NCBI RefSeq assembly: GCF_022548875.1 | Contig: NZ_JAKZEW010000003.1 | Span: forward strand, 79,112 to 143,111 | Source: Glycomyces sp. L485 | Lineage (GTDB): Bacteria; Actinomycetota; Actinomycetes; Mycobacteriales; Micromonosporaceae | Reading direction: 5' to 3' | Length of the DNA: 64,000 nt | Shown: in pieces, positions 15,150 through 27,140 of the stretch | Layout: every line of letters begins with the position of its first letter | How positions within the stretch are numbered: the stretch's first letter is position 1 | Notes under the pieces: model-generated | The model's input: only the letters and a program-made list of their open reading frames with translations | Databases searched by the model: none | What the model was told of the DNA's origin: nothing | Program-made: the position numbers and the translations under genes

Positions 15150-16041
15150 GTTCCGCGGCCTCCTTGGCGGACCTGCCGCGCGATCGCGAGATCGCCACGC
15201 CCGCCAGGCACAGGACGCCGCCGCCCAAGGTCAGCCAGCCCGGCACCTCGGACAGGAACAGCCAGGACATGAGCACCACCAGCGCCGGGACGACGTAGGT
15301 CGTCGCGCCCATCTTGCCGGCGGTGGTGAGTCGGAGCGCGTAAGCCCAGGTCATGAACGCCAGCGCGGTCGGGAAGACGCCGAGGTAGAGCACGTGGAGG
15401 CCCGCCGCGGGCGGCGAGTCGCCGAGGCCGGCGACCAGAGCGGGGGCGAACGGCAGGCACAGGACGGCGGCGATGGCGCACCCGAAGGTCGTGAACTGCA
15501 GCGGCGAGGCGTAGCGAAGCGTCGGCTTCTGCGCCACCACGCCGACGGCGTAGGTGACGGCCGCGACCAGGCACAGGACGACACCGAGCACCGAGGTCGC
15601 GCCCTGTCCGGACATGGAGAAGCTGACAATGAGGACACCTGCGAAGGAGACGGCCATGCCGATGAACAGGCGGGGCGCGAAGCCCTCTTGGAGGAGCCAG
15701 CCGCCGAGCAGGGCGATGAGGACGGGCCCGATGTTGACGATGAGCGCGGCGGTGCCGGCGTCGACGAGTTGCTCGCCCCAGTTGAGCGCGACCATGTACA
15801 CGCCGAACCACAGGACTCCCGCGACGGCGATGCCCGGCCAGGCGCGGCGATCCGGCAGCCCTTCGCGCCTGAACGCCCAGACTGCGAGCAGGACGATCGC
15901 GGCGATGCCCATGCGCCCGAGTGTGAGCGGGCCCGGGTCGAGGTACCGTCCGGCGTCGCGGATCGAGACGAACGCCGAGGACCAGAACAGGACGGTGACG
16001 CCTGCCGCGAGGGTCGCTCGGGCATGGATGCGTTGGCTCAT
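15094..16041 (-). CDS. EamA/DMT-family metabolite exporter
   Basis: This 315-residue protein has ten predicted membrane segments arranged as two EamA repeats, for example LAAGVTVLFWSSAFVSIRDA at the start and the second repeat from about residue 150. Such proteins export amino acids or other small metabolites; the substrate is unknown. The start at 16041 is supported by GGAGG upstream and by the family's typical N-terminus. The frame stays open to 16275 but that stretch belongs to the opposite lipoprotein gene. The end overlaps the neighbouring convergent gene. Confidence 0.92.
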   Translation of the reverse strand: MSQRIHARATLAAGVTVLFWSSAFVSIRDAGRYLDPGPLTLGRMGIAAIVLLAVWAFRREGLPDRRAWPGIAVAGVLWFGVYMVALNWGEQLVDAGTAALIVNIGPVLIALLGGWLLQEGFAPRLFIGMAVSFAGVLIVSFSMSGQGATSVLGVVLCLVAAVTYAVGVVAQKPTLRYASPLQFTTFGCAIAAVLCLPFAPALVAGLGDSPPAAGLHVLYLGVFPTALAFMTWAYALRLTTAGKMGATTYVVPALVVLMSWLFLSEVPGWLTLGGGVLCLAGVAISRSRGRSAKEAAELTVAVPQPVEPDAPSTRP

Positions 16042-16153
16042 GTTGAGGTGTTCCTCCAAGGCGGGCAGCGGGTGCCGGGTGAGTGCCCTCGTGAACCTAG
16101 CACCGGGACCCGACAACCGGGAACCGGATTTCCGTTCGCGGCGTCGAAGGGGT

Positions 16154-16789
16154 ATGACGACACGAATGACACTTTTGCGCCTCGCTCCCGCGGTGGCGCT
16201 GTTCACGCTCGCGGCCTGCGGAGCCGGGGGCGACGGATCGGAGGATCCGAGCGGCGGCGCCGGCCGGGAGACCACGGATGAAGAGGTCTACCAGGGCATC
16301 GTCACGGTGATCGAGACGCCTGAGCACGGGCCGCAGCTGACCGGCGCGGTCGCCCAGTCCTATCCCCCGCTGGGCGGCGGTCTGGATGTCGCCGGCTGGG
16401 AATGGGACGCGGTCGAGCACGAGACGGCCCAGGGCACCAGTTGGGGCAGCTACGTGCTGACCGGCACGTTCGACGGCGAGGCCTTCCGGCTCGCGGAGGA
16501 CCCGGTGCCGAGCGACGAGATCGACATGGCCGACTACCCGCATCTGGAGTACACCGAGCCCGAGATGCCCGAGCCGTCCGAGGAACTGTCGGCAGCGGAG
16601 CTCCAGGGCGTCATCGAGGAGCTGGCCGAGGAATTCCCCGAGGTCGTGAGTGGCGGCTCGGTCGATGAGGAGCACGGCGTCGCCCGGGTCGACACGACCC
16701 TGGTGACCCCAGAGCTGCGGTCGCACGCCGAGGCGCGCTATCCGGAGGGGACGTACGTCTTCTCGGAGCTGATGAAGCCGGTCTCCTGA
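16154..16789 (+). CDS. Secreted lipoprotein of unknown function
   Basis: This is a 211-residue protein with a lipoprotein signal: basic MTTRMTLLR, a hydrophobic core, and lipobox L19-A20-A21-Cys22. The mature part is acidic, with a Glu/Pro-rich middle (EPEMPEPSEELSAAELQGVI) and regularly ordered secondary structure, and is not assigned to a family. The layout VTVIETPEHGPQL and GTFDGEAFRLAEDPVP looks like a small beta-rich extracellular domain. The start at 16154 is preceded by GAAGGGG; ATG 16166 is possible. It is divergent from the EamA gene. Confidence 0.82.
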   Translation: MTTRMTLLRLAPAVALFTLAACGAGGDGSEDPSGGAGRETTDEEVYQGIVTVIETPEHGPQLTGAVAQSYPPLGGGLDVAGWEWDAVEHETAQGTSWGSYVLTGTFDGEAFRLAEDPVPSDEIDMADYPHLEYTEPEMPEPSEELSAAELQGVIEELAEEFPEVVSGGSVDEEHGVARVDTTLVTPELRSHAEARYPEGTYVFSELMKPVS

Positions 16790-16886
16790 TCACCGTCGCA
16801 CCGACGCCGGTCGGTGGACCTGAGGCGCCGATGGTGCGCTCCTGAGCGAACCCGACCGGGCCTTAGACCGCGTCGTCGCCGGGGGC

Positions 16887-17129
16887 CTAGGAGTCCTCCG
16901 GCGGCGACGCGGCCGCTCTGTTCCATCGAGGACTTCCTTTTCCTGGTGCGCTGCCGAGCCCCGAGGACGTCGAGAGCTGAGGCTCCGATAGGGCGTTCAT
17001 CGCGAGGGCGCACAGCTCCCGATAGCTGTAGATACCGGTCTCTTCGCAATTGGCGCACTCGTCCGCGAGCGCGATCCGGCATCGGGGCGTCTCCGCTTGT
17101 GCGATCCTCAGTGCAACCTCGCTAGTCAT
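16887..17129 (-). CDS. Small hypothetical protein (doubtful)
   Basis: This open frame could encode 80 residues beginning MTSEVALRIAQAETPRCRIA with a CANC motif near residue 29. There is no clear ribosome site and no family is recognised. It lies in a 460-base stretch (16790-17252) between two plus-strand genes that otherwise holds only the promoter region for the dehydrogenase. The codon pattern is plausible but not convincing. Confidence 0.3.
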   Translation of the reverse strand: MTSEVALRIAQAETPRCRIALADECANCEETGIYSYRELCALAMNALSEPQLSTSSGLGSAPGKGSPRWNRAAASPPEDS

Positions 17130-17252
17130 GTGCCGTGAGCGTGGATTCGCCGCCTGCGGCGCGAAGATTGTCGACCGAATGCCCTCGACAATCCGACTCA
17201 ACGGCCTTACGGTAGAAACCGATATCTACTCGCACCGATTGAAGGACCACCC

Positions 17253-18241
17253 GTGGCAGACCGACCCCGAGCCCTCTTCGCCATGAGCCCCGAGCACCTT
17301 CCCCGGCTGTTTCCCGAGCCGCTCATGCGGCGCCTGACCGCCGTGCTCGACATCGACCCCGGCGCAGTGGCGGAGCGCTTCGACGAGCCGCGCACCGCCG
17401 AGGCTCTGGCCGAAACCGAGGTCATCGTCTCCGGCTGGGGTTCGCCCAGTCTCGACGCGGCCGCGATCGAGGCCGCGCCCAGCCTCCACACGGTCCTGCA
17501 CACAGCCGGCACGGTCAAATGGCTGTCCGAGGCGGCCTGGGGTCGCGGCATCGCCGTCTCCTCTTCGGCCGGGGCCAACGCCGTCCCCGTGGCCGAGTAC
17601 ACGCTCGCCTCGATCCTCATGGCGGGCAAAGGGATCTTCGGCCTGCGAGAGGACTTCCGGGTGAAACGCTCCTTCGTGCTCGGCTACATCCATCCCGAGG
17701 TCGGCAACTTCGGACGCGTCATAGGCGTCATCGGCGCCTCCAAGATCGGCCGTCGCGTCATCGAGCTGCTGCAGCCGTTCGACTTCGAGATCCTCTTGGC
17801 AGACCCCTTCGTCGACGAGGCCGAGGCCGCGAAGCTCGGCGCAGAGCTCGTCGGGATCGACGAGCTCGTCGCGCGGGCCGACATCGTCTCCGTCCACGCC
17901 CCCTCCCTGCCCGAGACGGTGCACCTCATCGACGCCGAGCGGCTCGCCGCCATGAAGGCCGGCGCCGTCGTCGTCAACACCGCGCGCGGCAGCCTCGTCG
18001 ACACCGAGGCGCTCATCGCCGAACTGCGAGAAGGACGCCTGTCGGCCGTGCTCGACGTGACCGAGCCCGAGCCGCTGCCGCCCGAATCGCCCCTGTTCGA
18101 CCTGCCGAACGTCTTCCTCACGCCCCATGTCGCGGGTTCCCAGGGGAACGAGCTCGCCCGCATGGGCCTTCGCATGGTCGAGGAGGCCGAACGCCTGGCA
18201 GCGGGCGAACCCCTGGCCCACCGTGTCGATCCAACGCGACT

Positions 18242-18257
<16 letters not shown>
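17253..18257 (+). CDS. D-isomer-specific 2-hydroxyacid dehydrogenase family protein
   Basis: This 334-residue NAD(P)-dependent oxidoreductase has a Rossmann motif GVIGASKIGRRVIELL near 152-167. The catalytic triad is Arg in NTARGSLVD, Glu in DVTEPEPLPPES and His in LTPHVAGSQGNELARMG. The C-terminal active-site loop matches actinobacterial relatives found next to glycosidase genes. The GTG start is 81 bases upstream of the beta-galactosidase gene region, and both are on the plus strand. It probably acts on a sugar-derived 2-hydroxy or keto acid; the substrate is not inferable. Confidence 0.9.
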
Positions 18258-21230
<2,973 letters not shown>

Positions 21231-21235
21231 ACGAC

Positions 21236-21264
21236 GCCCCCGCCGGGACTCCCCCGGCGGGGGC
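21236..21264 (+). terminator. Terminator after lacZ
   Basis: A perfect 12-base-pair stem (GCCCCCGCCGGG / CCCGGCGGGGGC) with a five-base loop begins six bases after the lacZ stop. There is no long U-run, as is common in actinobacteria. Confidence 0.8.
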
Positions 21265-21339
21265 ATATCGCACCGAACGGGCGAACTCACAGGCACTGGA
21301 CTAGTCTGGCGGAGAACCATTGTTGAGAGAAGGCGTCAC

Positions 21340-22398
21340 GTGCCCAAGAGATCCGACAGCGGAAAGCGGCCCACCATCAGGGACGTGGCGGCGCGCGCCG
21401 GAGTCTCGGTGCCGACCGTCTCCCGTGTGCTCGCCGGGAACTACCCCGTCGCCCCGGCCACGCGGGCGAAGGTGCTTCGGGCGATGCGCGAGCTCGACTA
21501 TGTGGTGAACGCACACGCGCGGGCCCTCGCCGGCGCGACGACGAAGACCGTCGCGTTCGTCGTCGACGACGTGACCGGTCCCTTCTACGCCTACATCGCG
21601 CGCGGCGTGGAGCATCAGGCCTCCTCCGAGGGGCGGCTGTGCCTGCTGTGCACGACCCACGGCGATCCGGAGCGTGAACTGGCGGTCGTGGAACTCATGC
21701 GCGAGCAGCACGCCGAGGCCGTGATCGTCGTCGGCGGCGCCTGGGACAACGAGAGCTACACCGAGCGGATGACGTACTTCGCGAAGGCGCTCGACAAGTC
21801 CGGCTCCCACCTGGCGCTGTGCGGGCGGCCCTCACTGGGCCAGGACGTCCCGGCCACGACCGTCCACTACGACAACGAGGGCGGGGCCTATGCGATGACC
21901 TCGCACCTGCTGTCGGCCGGACACCGGAAGATCTCGTACATAGGCGCCAGCGGGGGCTTCTCGACCACCGACGAGCGCGTCGCGGGCTTCAGGCGCGCGC
22001 ACGCCGACTACGGCGTCGATTTCGATGAGTCGCTCGTACTCCCCGGCGAGTTCTCGAAGGCCAGCGGCTACGAGACCACCAAGCGCCTCCTGGCCGAACG
22101 CGACGACATAACCGCGATCTTCGGCGCCACCGACATGGTGGCCGCGGGCGTCCTCAGGGCCCTGCGCGAGCTCGACCTGCGGGTACCCGAGGACATGTCC
22201 GTCGTCGGCTTCGACGACATCCCCCTCGCCTCCGACCTGACACCGGCGCTCACGACCGTCCACGTGCCCCACGAGGAGCTGGGCCGCACGGCGGTTCGCC
22301 TGGCAATCCACCGCGACGAGGAGTCGGCGGCCGACCAGGTCGTGCTCGGCACCCACATCGTCGTACGCGAGTCGGTCGGCCCGCCGCGCTCGCGATAG
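21340..22398 (+). CDS. LacI-family transcriptional regulator
   Basis: This 352-residue repressor has the DNA-binding headpiece at residues about 10-55 (PTIRDVAARAGVSVPTVSRV LAGNY). Then follow the periplasmic-binding-like ligand domain, the GATDMVAAGVLRALRE and VPEDMSVVGFDDIPLA motifs, and the C-terminal arm VRESVG. GTG 21340 is chosen: GAGAGAAGG lies just upstream and the longer frame overlaps the lacZ terminator. It probably senses a sugar and controls lacZ and neighbours. A candidate -10 (TAGTCT, 21302-21307) lies between the terminator and the gene, so it has its own promoter. Confidence 0.93.
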   Translation: MPKRSDSGKRPTIRDVAARAGVSVPTVSRVLAGNYPVAPATRAKVLRAMRELDYVVNAHARALAGATTKTVAFVVDDVTGPFYAYIARGVEHQASSEGRLCLLCTTHGDPERELAVVELMREQHAEAVIVVGGAWDNESYTERMTYFAKALDKSGSHLALCGRPSLGQDVPATTVHYDNEGGAYAMTSHLLSAGHRKISYIGASGGFSTTDERVAGFRRAHADYGVDFDESLVLPGEFSKASGYETTKRLLAERDDITAIFGATDMVAAGVLRALRELDLRVPEDMSVVGFDDIPLASDLTPALTTVHVPHEELGRTAVRLAIHRDEESAADQVVLGTHIVVRESVGPPRSR

Positions 22399-22438
22399 CG
22401 GCGGTCGACCGGCGATTCCTTCGTGGAGAGTTCACTTT

Positions 22439-22453
22439 GGCACACTCTGTGCC
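22439..22453. promoter_or_regulatory. Inverted repeat upstream of the protease gene
   Basis: GGCACACTCTGTGCC is a perfect six-base inverted repeat about 90 bases before the S1 protease start, inside a locally AT-rich stretch (22425-22500). It could be a regulator site for the protease-lipoprotein pair or part of the regulator gene's terminator. Confidence 0.35.
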
Positions 22454-22544
22454 GTAACCGGTACAGCACCTTCCGTAAATTTCTGTAACCTAAGGTGAAA
22501 CTCCCCCATCCCAATCCTGTGCACATGCACGGAGGAAGGGCATC

Positions 22545-23735
22545 ATGCGACGAATCTCAGCATCGATCACGGCGATCGCAGCGTTGACGCTCACCCAGTT
22601 CGCCACCGGCCCCGCGGGCGCGCAAGAGCCCAAGGACGACGCCGAACCAACGCACCAGACCGAACGCGAAGCGCTCCAAGAGGATCTCGCCCTCACCGCC
22701 AAGCCGCGCGGCTGGACCCTCGAAGAAGCCGAACAACAATACCGGAACGCCGAAATCGTCGGCAAGCTCGCCGAGGAACTCGCGGCCTCCCAGCCCGACG
22801 CCTTCATCGGCAGCGAACTGCCCGACAACCCCGCCGACCCGCCCATCCTCTACCTCAAAGGAGAGTCCCCCGGCTGGGTGGCCTCAGACGCCGAGGACCT
22901 CGGCATCCGCATCGTCGACGGCCAGCCGTACTCGTTCCTCGAACTCGAGGAGCGTGAGATCGCCGTCCACCGAGCACTGTCGGAACAGGGCATCGACCAG
23001 ATCGCGTCCGGCTTCGATCTCGACGGCGGCGGCCGCATCGACGTCACCGTCTACGACGCCTACGCTCCGGCGGCGGACGTCCTGCTCACCGCGCTGCCGA
23101 CCGAACTCGCCGACGACGTCGAACTCTCCGTGGCCGACGAACCGATCGCCGACGACCTCCACGCTTTCGGAGGGGCGCGAGTCCGCGACGACGGCGTCAA
23201 CGAGTGCACCAGCGGCTGGACGGTCGTCAACGGCAGCGGCACCACGGGAGTGACCACCGCCGGTCACTGCGACGGCATCAACCAGATCGTCGAGCAGGGC
23301 GTCGGCGTCTGGGCGCTGTCCCACCAATCGCAGCACCGCGGCCAATGGGGCGACGTGGAATGGAAGACCTCCACCCACCTCGAACCGGCGGAGTTCTACG
23401 CCTCCTCCGGGACCCTCCGCGATACGACCGCTCTCGAAGCGCGCGCGAACATCAGCGTCAACGAGTCCATCTGCGTCTACGGCCGCTCCTCGAACAGCCG
23501 CGACTGCAGCCTCGACGTCAACGACGTCTCGGTCAGCTGCACCGTCAGCGGCGTCTTCAACAACCGGCTCGTGCAGATGGACGGCCGCGTCGTCATCGGT
23601 GGCGACTCCGGCGGCGGATGGTCGTTCGGCAACCGCGCCTACGGTTCGACCAAGGGATACTGCGGAGGCCTGGACGTCTTCTCGGTCGCGGATCTCTACG
23701 ACGAGGCAATCGGCGTCACCGTGCGAACCCAGTGA
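22545..23735 (+). CDS. Secreted S1-family serine protease (alpha-lytic/streptogrisin type)
   Basis: This 396-residue preproprotein has a signal peptide at residues 1-26 (ending GPAGA), a propeptide of about 170 residues with alpha-lytic-protease pro-domain features (VHRALSEQGIDQIASGFDLD), and a mature chymotrypsin-like domain. The catalytic triad is visible: His241 in TTAGHCDG, Asp270 in GDVEWKT and Ser355 in GGDSGGGW. Cysteine pairs suit an extracellular enzyme. The ribosome site is GGAGGAAG. Its stop codon overlaps the start of a lipoprotein gene, so the two are translationally coupled. Confidence 0.95.
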   Translation: MRRISASITAIAALTLTQFATGPAGAQEPKDDAEPTHQTEREALQEDLALTAKPRGWTLEEAEQQYRNAEIVGKLAEELAASQPDAFIGSELPDNPADPPILYLKGESPGWVASDAEDLGIRIVDGQPYSFLELEEREIAVHRALSEQGIDQIASGFDLDGGGRIDVTVYDAYAPAADVLLTALPTELADDVELSVADEPIADDLHAFGGARVRDDGVNECTSGWTVVNGSGTTGVTTAGHCDGINQIVEQGVGVWALSHQSQHRGQWGDVEWKTSTHLEPAEFYASSGTLRDTTALEARANISVNESICVYGRSSNSRDCSLDVNDVSVSCTVSGVFNNRLVQMDGRVVIGGDSGGGWSFGNRAYGSTKGYCGGLDVFSVADLYDEAIGVTVRTQ

Positions 23736-24208
23736 ACGACGACACGATGAGACGAACTCGCCTCGAACGTTCGAGCCGCTCGCCACGTCGATTCGCGGCA
23801 GTGGTCGCTTCGGCACTGCTCACGCTCACCGCCTGCGGCGGCAGCGACATTTCGCCGGCCACCTACGACGCCCCCGCCGACGCAGGGAGCGCCGCGCTCG
23901 CCGGCGAAGGCACCGTCGATCTCGACGGCGGCTGCGTCGTGGTGGAGGCCGAAGGCGGGAAGCGGATGCTGCTGGCCTGGCCCGACGATCGCGTCGCAGT
24001 CGAGGACGGCTCGATCCGCTTCGAGAACGAGACGAGCGAGGTCGTCGTCTCCGACGGCGACACCGTCACGATCGGAGGGACGACCTTGGGATCGGCGGAA
24101 GACGAGGCCGAAGGCGGTGCCGTCGAAGTCGATTGGGTCGAGGAGCCGGACGATTCCTGCGAGTACGACGAGCTCGTGGGCGTGGAGTCGGTTACGAAGG
24201 ACGGCTGA
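23732..24208 (+). CDS. Lipoprotein coupled to the protease gene
   Basis: This is a 158-residue lipoprotein: a basic N-terminus, hydrophobic core (RRFAAVVASALLTLTAC) and an LTAC lipobox. The mature protein is acidic (DEAEGGAVEVDWVEEPDDSC) with beta-strand-like repeats and three cysteines counting the lipid Cys. No family is recognised. The GTG at 23732 overlaps the protease stop (GTGA); ATG 23747 is an alternative. It may be an inhibitor, chaperone or surface partner of the protease. This is inferred from coupling alone. Confidence 0.8.
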   Translation: MNDDTMRRTRLERSSRSPRRFAAVVASALLTLTACGGSDISPATYDAPADAGSAALAGEGTVDLDGGCVVVEAEGGKRMLLAWPDDRVAVEDGSIRFENETSEVVVSDGDTVTIGGTTLGSAEDEAEGGAVEVDWVEEPDDSCEYDELVGVESVTKDG

Positions 24209-24232
24209 GCGGCGACGCGTCAGCAAGGCGGT

Positions 24233-24269
24233 CGAACGGCCGAGGCGGGTGGACCGCCTCGGCCGTTCG
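24233..24269. terminator. Bidirectional terminator
   Basis: A perfect 16-base-pair stem (CGAACGGCCGAGGCGG / CCGCCTCGGCCGTTCG) with a five-base loop lies between the convergent lipoprotein and GH43 genes, three bases from the GH43 stop. It can end transcripts from both sides. Confidence 0.85.
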
Positions 24270-24271
24270 CG

Positions 24272-25876
24272 CTACGGCTCGGGGCGGTACTCGGCGTACT
24301 CGAAGTCGGCGTGGCCGCCCTCGTCCGCGAGGTCTTGGACCCACAGGCCGACGAACGCCCCGGTGAAGCCGAAGGCGTGGAGCATCCCATCGCTCACCAC
24401 GGTCCCGTACTCGTCGGAGAGGATCGTCGCGTCCGCTTCGAGGCCCGTGTCGGTCCATTCGGTCTCACGGTAGGCGAAGCGCAAGGTCGGGCCGTCGAGG
24501 ACGATGCGAAGGTCGAGCCGCGGCCCGACCTCGGCGATCGGCCGGTGGTCACGGTGGCCCAGGTCCGAGGTCACCAGCGAGAGCGTCGTCCTGCCTTCGT
24601 CCAGAGCGACCTGGAGGTAGTGCCAGTTGTAGGCGTTGTAGTACGCGACGATCCCGGCGGTCTGGTACTCGGTGGAGGGGGCGAACTCGATGCCGGCCTC
24701 GAAGACGCCGTGCTGAGCGGTCACCCGCTGGGCCACCAGACTCGGTGAGCGACGGGCGAACGGGGACTGACCTCCTCGGACCCGCAGGTGCGAGGGCCGG
24801 GCCGTGAGGCTCAGCCAGTCCGGGGCCGGGTGGCGGCGCAGCGTGCTCCACCGCGGATCGAGCGCGGGGGCTTCGAATTCGTCGCGAGTCGGAGCCTCGG
24901 GCCAAGGGTGCGCCGGCAGGTCGGGCGCCGGGACCTCCACGGCCGGGGCCGCGCCCGCGACGCGGGGCCGGCCGTCGACCCACTCGACCGGTGTGATCGC
25001 CGTTTCGCGGCCGAGCACGCACCGGTCCACCCGGTCGCGCCCATGCGCCGAGAGGCCCTTGCTCTGGGTGTAGGGACGCGCGGTCAGGTAGGTCATGTAC
25101 CACTCCCCCGTCTGGGTCTCGACGAGGCAGCCGTGGCCGGCTTTCTGCAGTTCCAGCTCGGGCTTGTCGCGGGCGGTCATGAGCGGGCCGTTCGGATCGA
25201 GTTCGTAGGGGCCCAGCAGGTTTCGCGAGCGCGCCGTGATCGCGCCGTGGTTGAAGCCGGTGCCGCCCTCTGCCGCCAGCAGGTGGTACCAGCCGTCCTT
25301 GCGATACAGGTGCGGGCCTTCGGTGAGGCCCGCCGGGCTACCTCCCAGCAGCAGCGTCGGCTCGCCGACCGCCTTGCCGCCCTCGAGGCGCTGGATCTCG
25401 ACTCCCGAGAATCCCTTCCCGGGCTTCGAGACGGCGATCATGTTGAGCAGCCAGGTGGATCCGTCCTCGTCGTGGAACAGCGCGGCGTCGAATCCCCTGC
25501 CCGGCAGCCGGACCGGGTCCGACCACGGCCCCTCGGGGTCGGCGGTGGTCGTCAGGTAGTTCGCGCAGTCCTTATAGCCGTGGGCGTAGTTGTCGACGAC
25601 GCTGAAGACCAGGTGGAAGAGCCCGTTCGCGTACGTCAGGTCCGGGGCCCACACGCCGCCGGAGTCCGGGACCCCGGTCAGGTCGAGCAGGCGCGAGGAG
25701 TCCGCGATGCCGCCGAGCGCCCGCCAGTTCACCAGGTCCCGCGAGTGGTGCAGGCGGACCCCGGGGCACCACTCGAACGTCGAGGTCGCCAGGTAGTAGT
25801 CGTCGCCGACCCGGACGATGGACGGGTCCGGGTGGAAACCGGGGAGGATCGGGTTGCGGATGACGTCGTGGCTCAA
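24272..25876 (-). CDS. GH43 beta-xylosidase / alpha-L-arabinofuranosidase
   Basis: This 534-residue enzyme has a five-bladed beta-propeller (about 1-320) followed by a beta-sandwich (about 330-530, including FEAGIEFAPSTEYQTAGIVA) of the GH43_C2 type. The catalytic base is Asp17 in HPDPSIV, the pKa-tuning Asp is in GFDAALF, and the general acid Glu is in LTEGPHLY. No signal peptide is seen, so it trims imported xylo- or arabino-oligosaccharides in the cytoplasm. Start: TTG 25876 with GGAAGGA upstream. It is monocistronic, with a candidate LacI-type operator in its promoter region. Confidence 0.94.
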   Translation of the reverse strand: MSHDVIRNPILPGFHPDPSIVRVGDDYYLATSTFEWCPGVRLHHSRDLVNWRALGGIADSSRLLDLTGVPDSGGVWAPDLTYANGLFHLVFSVVDNYAHGYKDCANYLTTTADPEGPWSDPVRLPGRGFDAALFHDEDGSTWLLNMIAVSKPGKGFSGVEIQRLEGGKAVGEPTLLLGGSPAGLTEGPHLYRKDGWYHLLAAEGGTGFNHGAITARSRNLLGPYELDPNGPLMTARDKPELELQKAGHGCLVETQTGEWYMTYLTARPYTQSKGLSAHGRDRVDRCVLGRETAITPVEWVDGRPRVAGAAPAVEVPAPDLPAHPWPEAPTRDEFEAPALDPRWSTLRRHPAPDWLSLTARPSHLRVRGGQSPFARRSPSLVAQRVTAQHGVFEAGIEFAPSTEYQTAGIVAYYNAYNWHYLQVALDEGRTTLSLVTSDLGHRDHRPIAEVGPRLDLRIVLDGPTLRFAYRETEWTDTGLEADATILSDEYGTVVSDGMLHAFGFTGAFVGLWVQDLADEGGHADFEYAEYRPEP

Positions 25877-25898
25877 GGATCGGTCCTTCCAAGATTCG

Positions 25899-25910
25899 GA
25901 ATGCGCTTTC
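25899..25910. promoter_or_regulatory. Candidate LacI-type operator before GH43
   Basis: GAATGCGCTTTC is a near-perfect palindrome (one mismatch) centred on GC, matching the LacI-family consensus half-site GAAAGC. It lies 23-34 bases upstream of the GH43 start codon, where a repressor would block transcription or early elongation. It also lies upstream of the divergent acetyltransferase gene. Confidence 0.45.
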
Positions 25911-25991
25911 AGAATTGAACCCCGTCAGCGGGTATGGTCGCAAGGAATCCGGCCCGTTCGCCGGTGTCGATAATTTCGAAGGAGCATCCCT

Positions 25992-26486
25992 GTGAGCGCG
26001 GTCGAGATCCGCCCGGTCCACGGGGCCGAGTACGAGGCGCTCGGCGAAATCGTCGTGAACGCCTATCTGCACGACGGCTTCCTCACCGGCCCCGACGACC
26101 CGTACGCGGAATTCCTGCGCGATGTCGGCTCGCGCGTCGTGGGCGCCGAGATACTCGTTGCCGCCGACAGCGAGCGGGTGATGGGCGGCGTCACGCTGGT
26201 GCCGCCCGGCAGCCCGCTGGCGCAGCTCGCAGGGCCGTCCGAGGCCGAGGTCCGGGCCCTCGCGGTCGCTCCCGCCGGACGGGGGCGCGGCCTGGGCGCC
26301 GCCCTGGCGTCCGCCTGCGTCGAACGCGCCCGGGAGCTCGACGCGAAGCGCGTCGTCCTGTGCAGCCAGACCACGATGGCTGCGGCGCACCGCGTCTACA
26401 GGCGGCTCGGATTCGAGCGCGCGCCGCAGCTCGACTGGGAGCCGGTGCCGGACGTGCTTCTGTGGGGCTTCGCGCTCGATCTCTAG
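25992..26486 (+). CDS. GNAT-family N-acetyltransferase
   Basis: This 164-residue protein has the acetyl-CoA pyrophosphate-binding motif A (VRALAVAPAGRGRGLGAALA; core R-G-R-G-L-G) and the following helix, then motif B (YRRLGFERAPQLDW). It transfers an acetyl group to an unknown amine, possibly a small molecule. The GTG start is preceded by AAGGAG. It is divergent from the GH43 gene and shares its upstream region. Confidence 0.9.
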   Translation: MSAVEIRPVHGAEYEALGEIVVNAYLHDGFLTGPDDPYAEFLRDVGSRVVGAEILVAADSERVMGGVTLVPPGSPLAQLAGPSEAEVRALAVAPAGRGRGLGAALASACVERARELDAKRVVLCSQTTMAAAHRVYRRLGFERAPQLDWEPVPDVLLWGFALDL

Positions 26487-26668
26487 GGGGGAATGGGGAA
26501 GACCTCCGTTGAAACGGCCGTCGTCCTCGACCGCAAAGTCGACCGGATCGAGACCGGGACATCGCAGAGAGAAGGATCGAAACCCGCATTCGCAGGGCGC
26601 GCGGCCGCCGGCGCCCTCACAATGCCCCTATCGACCATTGCTCGAAGACGCCTGCCCATGATTCGGGA

Positions 26669-27109
26669 ATGAGAGGGAGAATGGCGGTCAGCATCGCAGT
26701 ATCCGAGGTCATCGAACGGCCTGTCGGCGAGGTCTTCACCTTCTACGCGGACGATCACGTCCAGAACCACCCGCGCTGGGATCCGGACATCGAGCTGTGG
26801 CTCGACTCGCAAGAGCCCCTCGATGTCGGCACGGTCATTCAGCGAAGGAACAGCCGGTCAGGCACCCCAGTCGAAGGAACCGTGGAAGTCGTCGAGTTCG
26901 AACGCGATCGGGCGTTCGGCGCCCTGATCACCGACGGCCCGATGCAGATCCCCGGTCGCGCCGTCTTCGAGTCCCTGGGGCCGGGCACCACAAAGCTCAC
27001 CGTCGTCGCGAGGTTCCCGGTCGACGACTCGCTGGAGGACCGACTCTCGACGGCGATGAAGCGCTCCCTCACCAATATCAAGCGCATGATGGAGGAGACC
27101 GAGGGCTGA
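26669..27109 (+). CDS. SRPBCC-family protein (polyketide cyclase/START-like)
   Basis: This 146-residue protein has the helix-grip fold pattern: VIERPVGEVFTFYADDHVQN at the start, GTVIQRRNSRSGTPVEGTVEV in the sheet, and a long C-terminal helix. It binds a hydrophobic ligand in members of known structure. The substrate is unknown. Start either ATG 26669 or ATG 26681; neither has an ideal ribosome site. It is convergent with the sulfotransferase gene, 31 bases apart. The 180 bases upstream hold nothing recognisable. Confidence 0.85.
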   Translation: MRGRMAVSIAVSEVIERPVGEVFTFYADDHVQNHPRWDPDIELWLDSQEPLDVGTVIQRRNSRSGTPVEGTVEVVEFERDRAFGALITDGPMQIPGRAVFESLGPGTTKLTVVARFPVDDSLEDRLSTAMKRSLTNIKRMMEETEG

Positions 27110-27140
27110 TGCTCGGCCCCGATCGGTTCTCCAACGCCTG

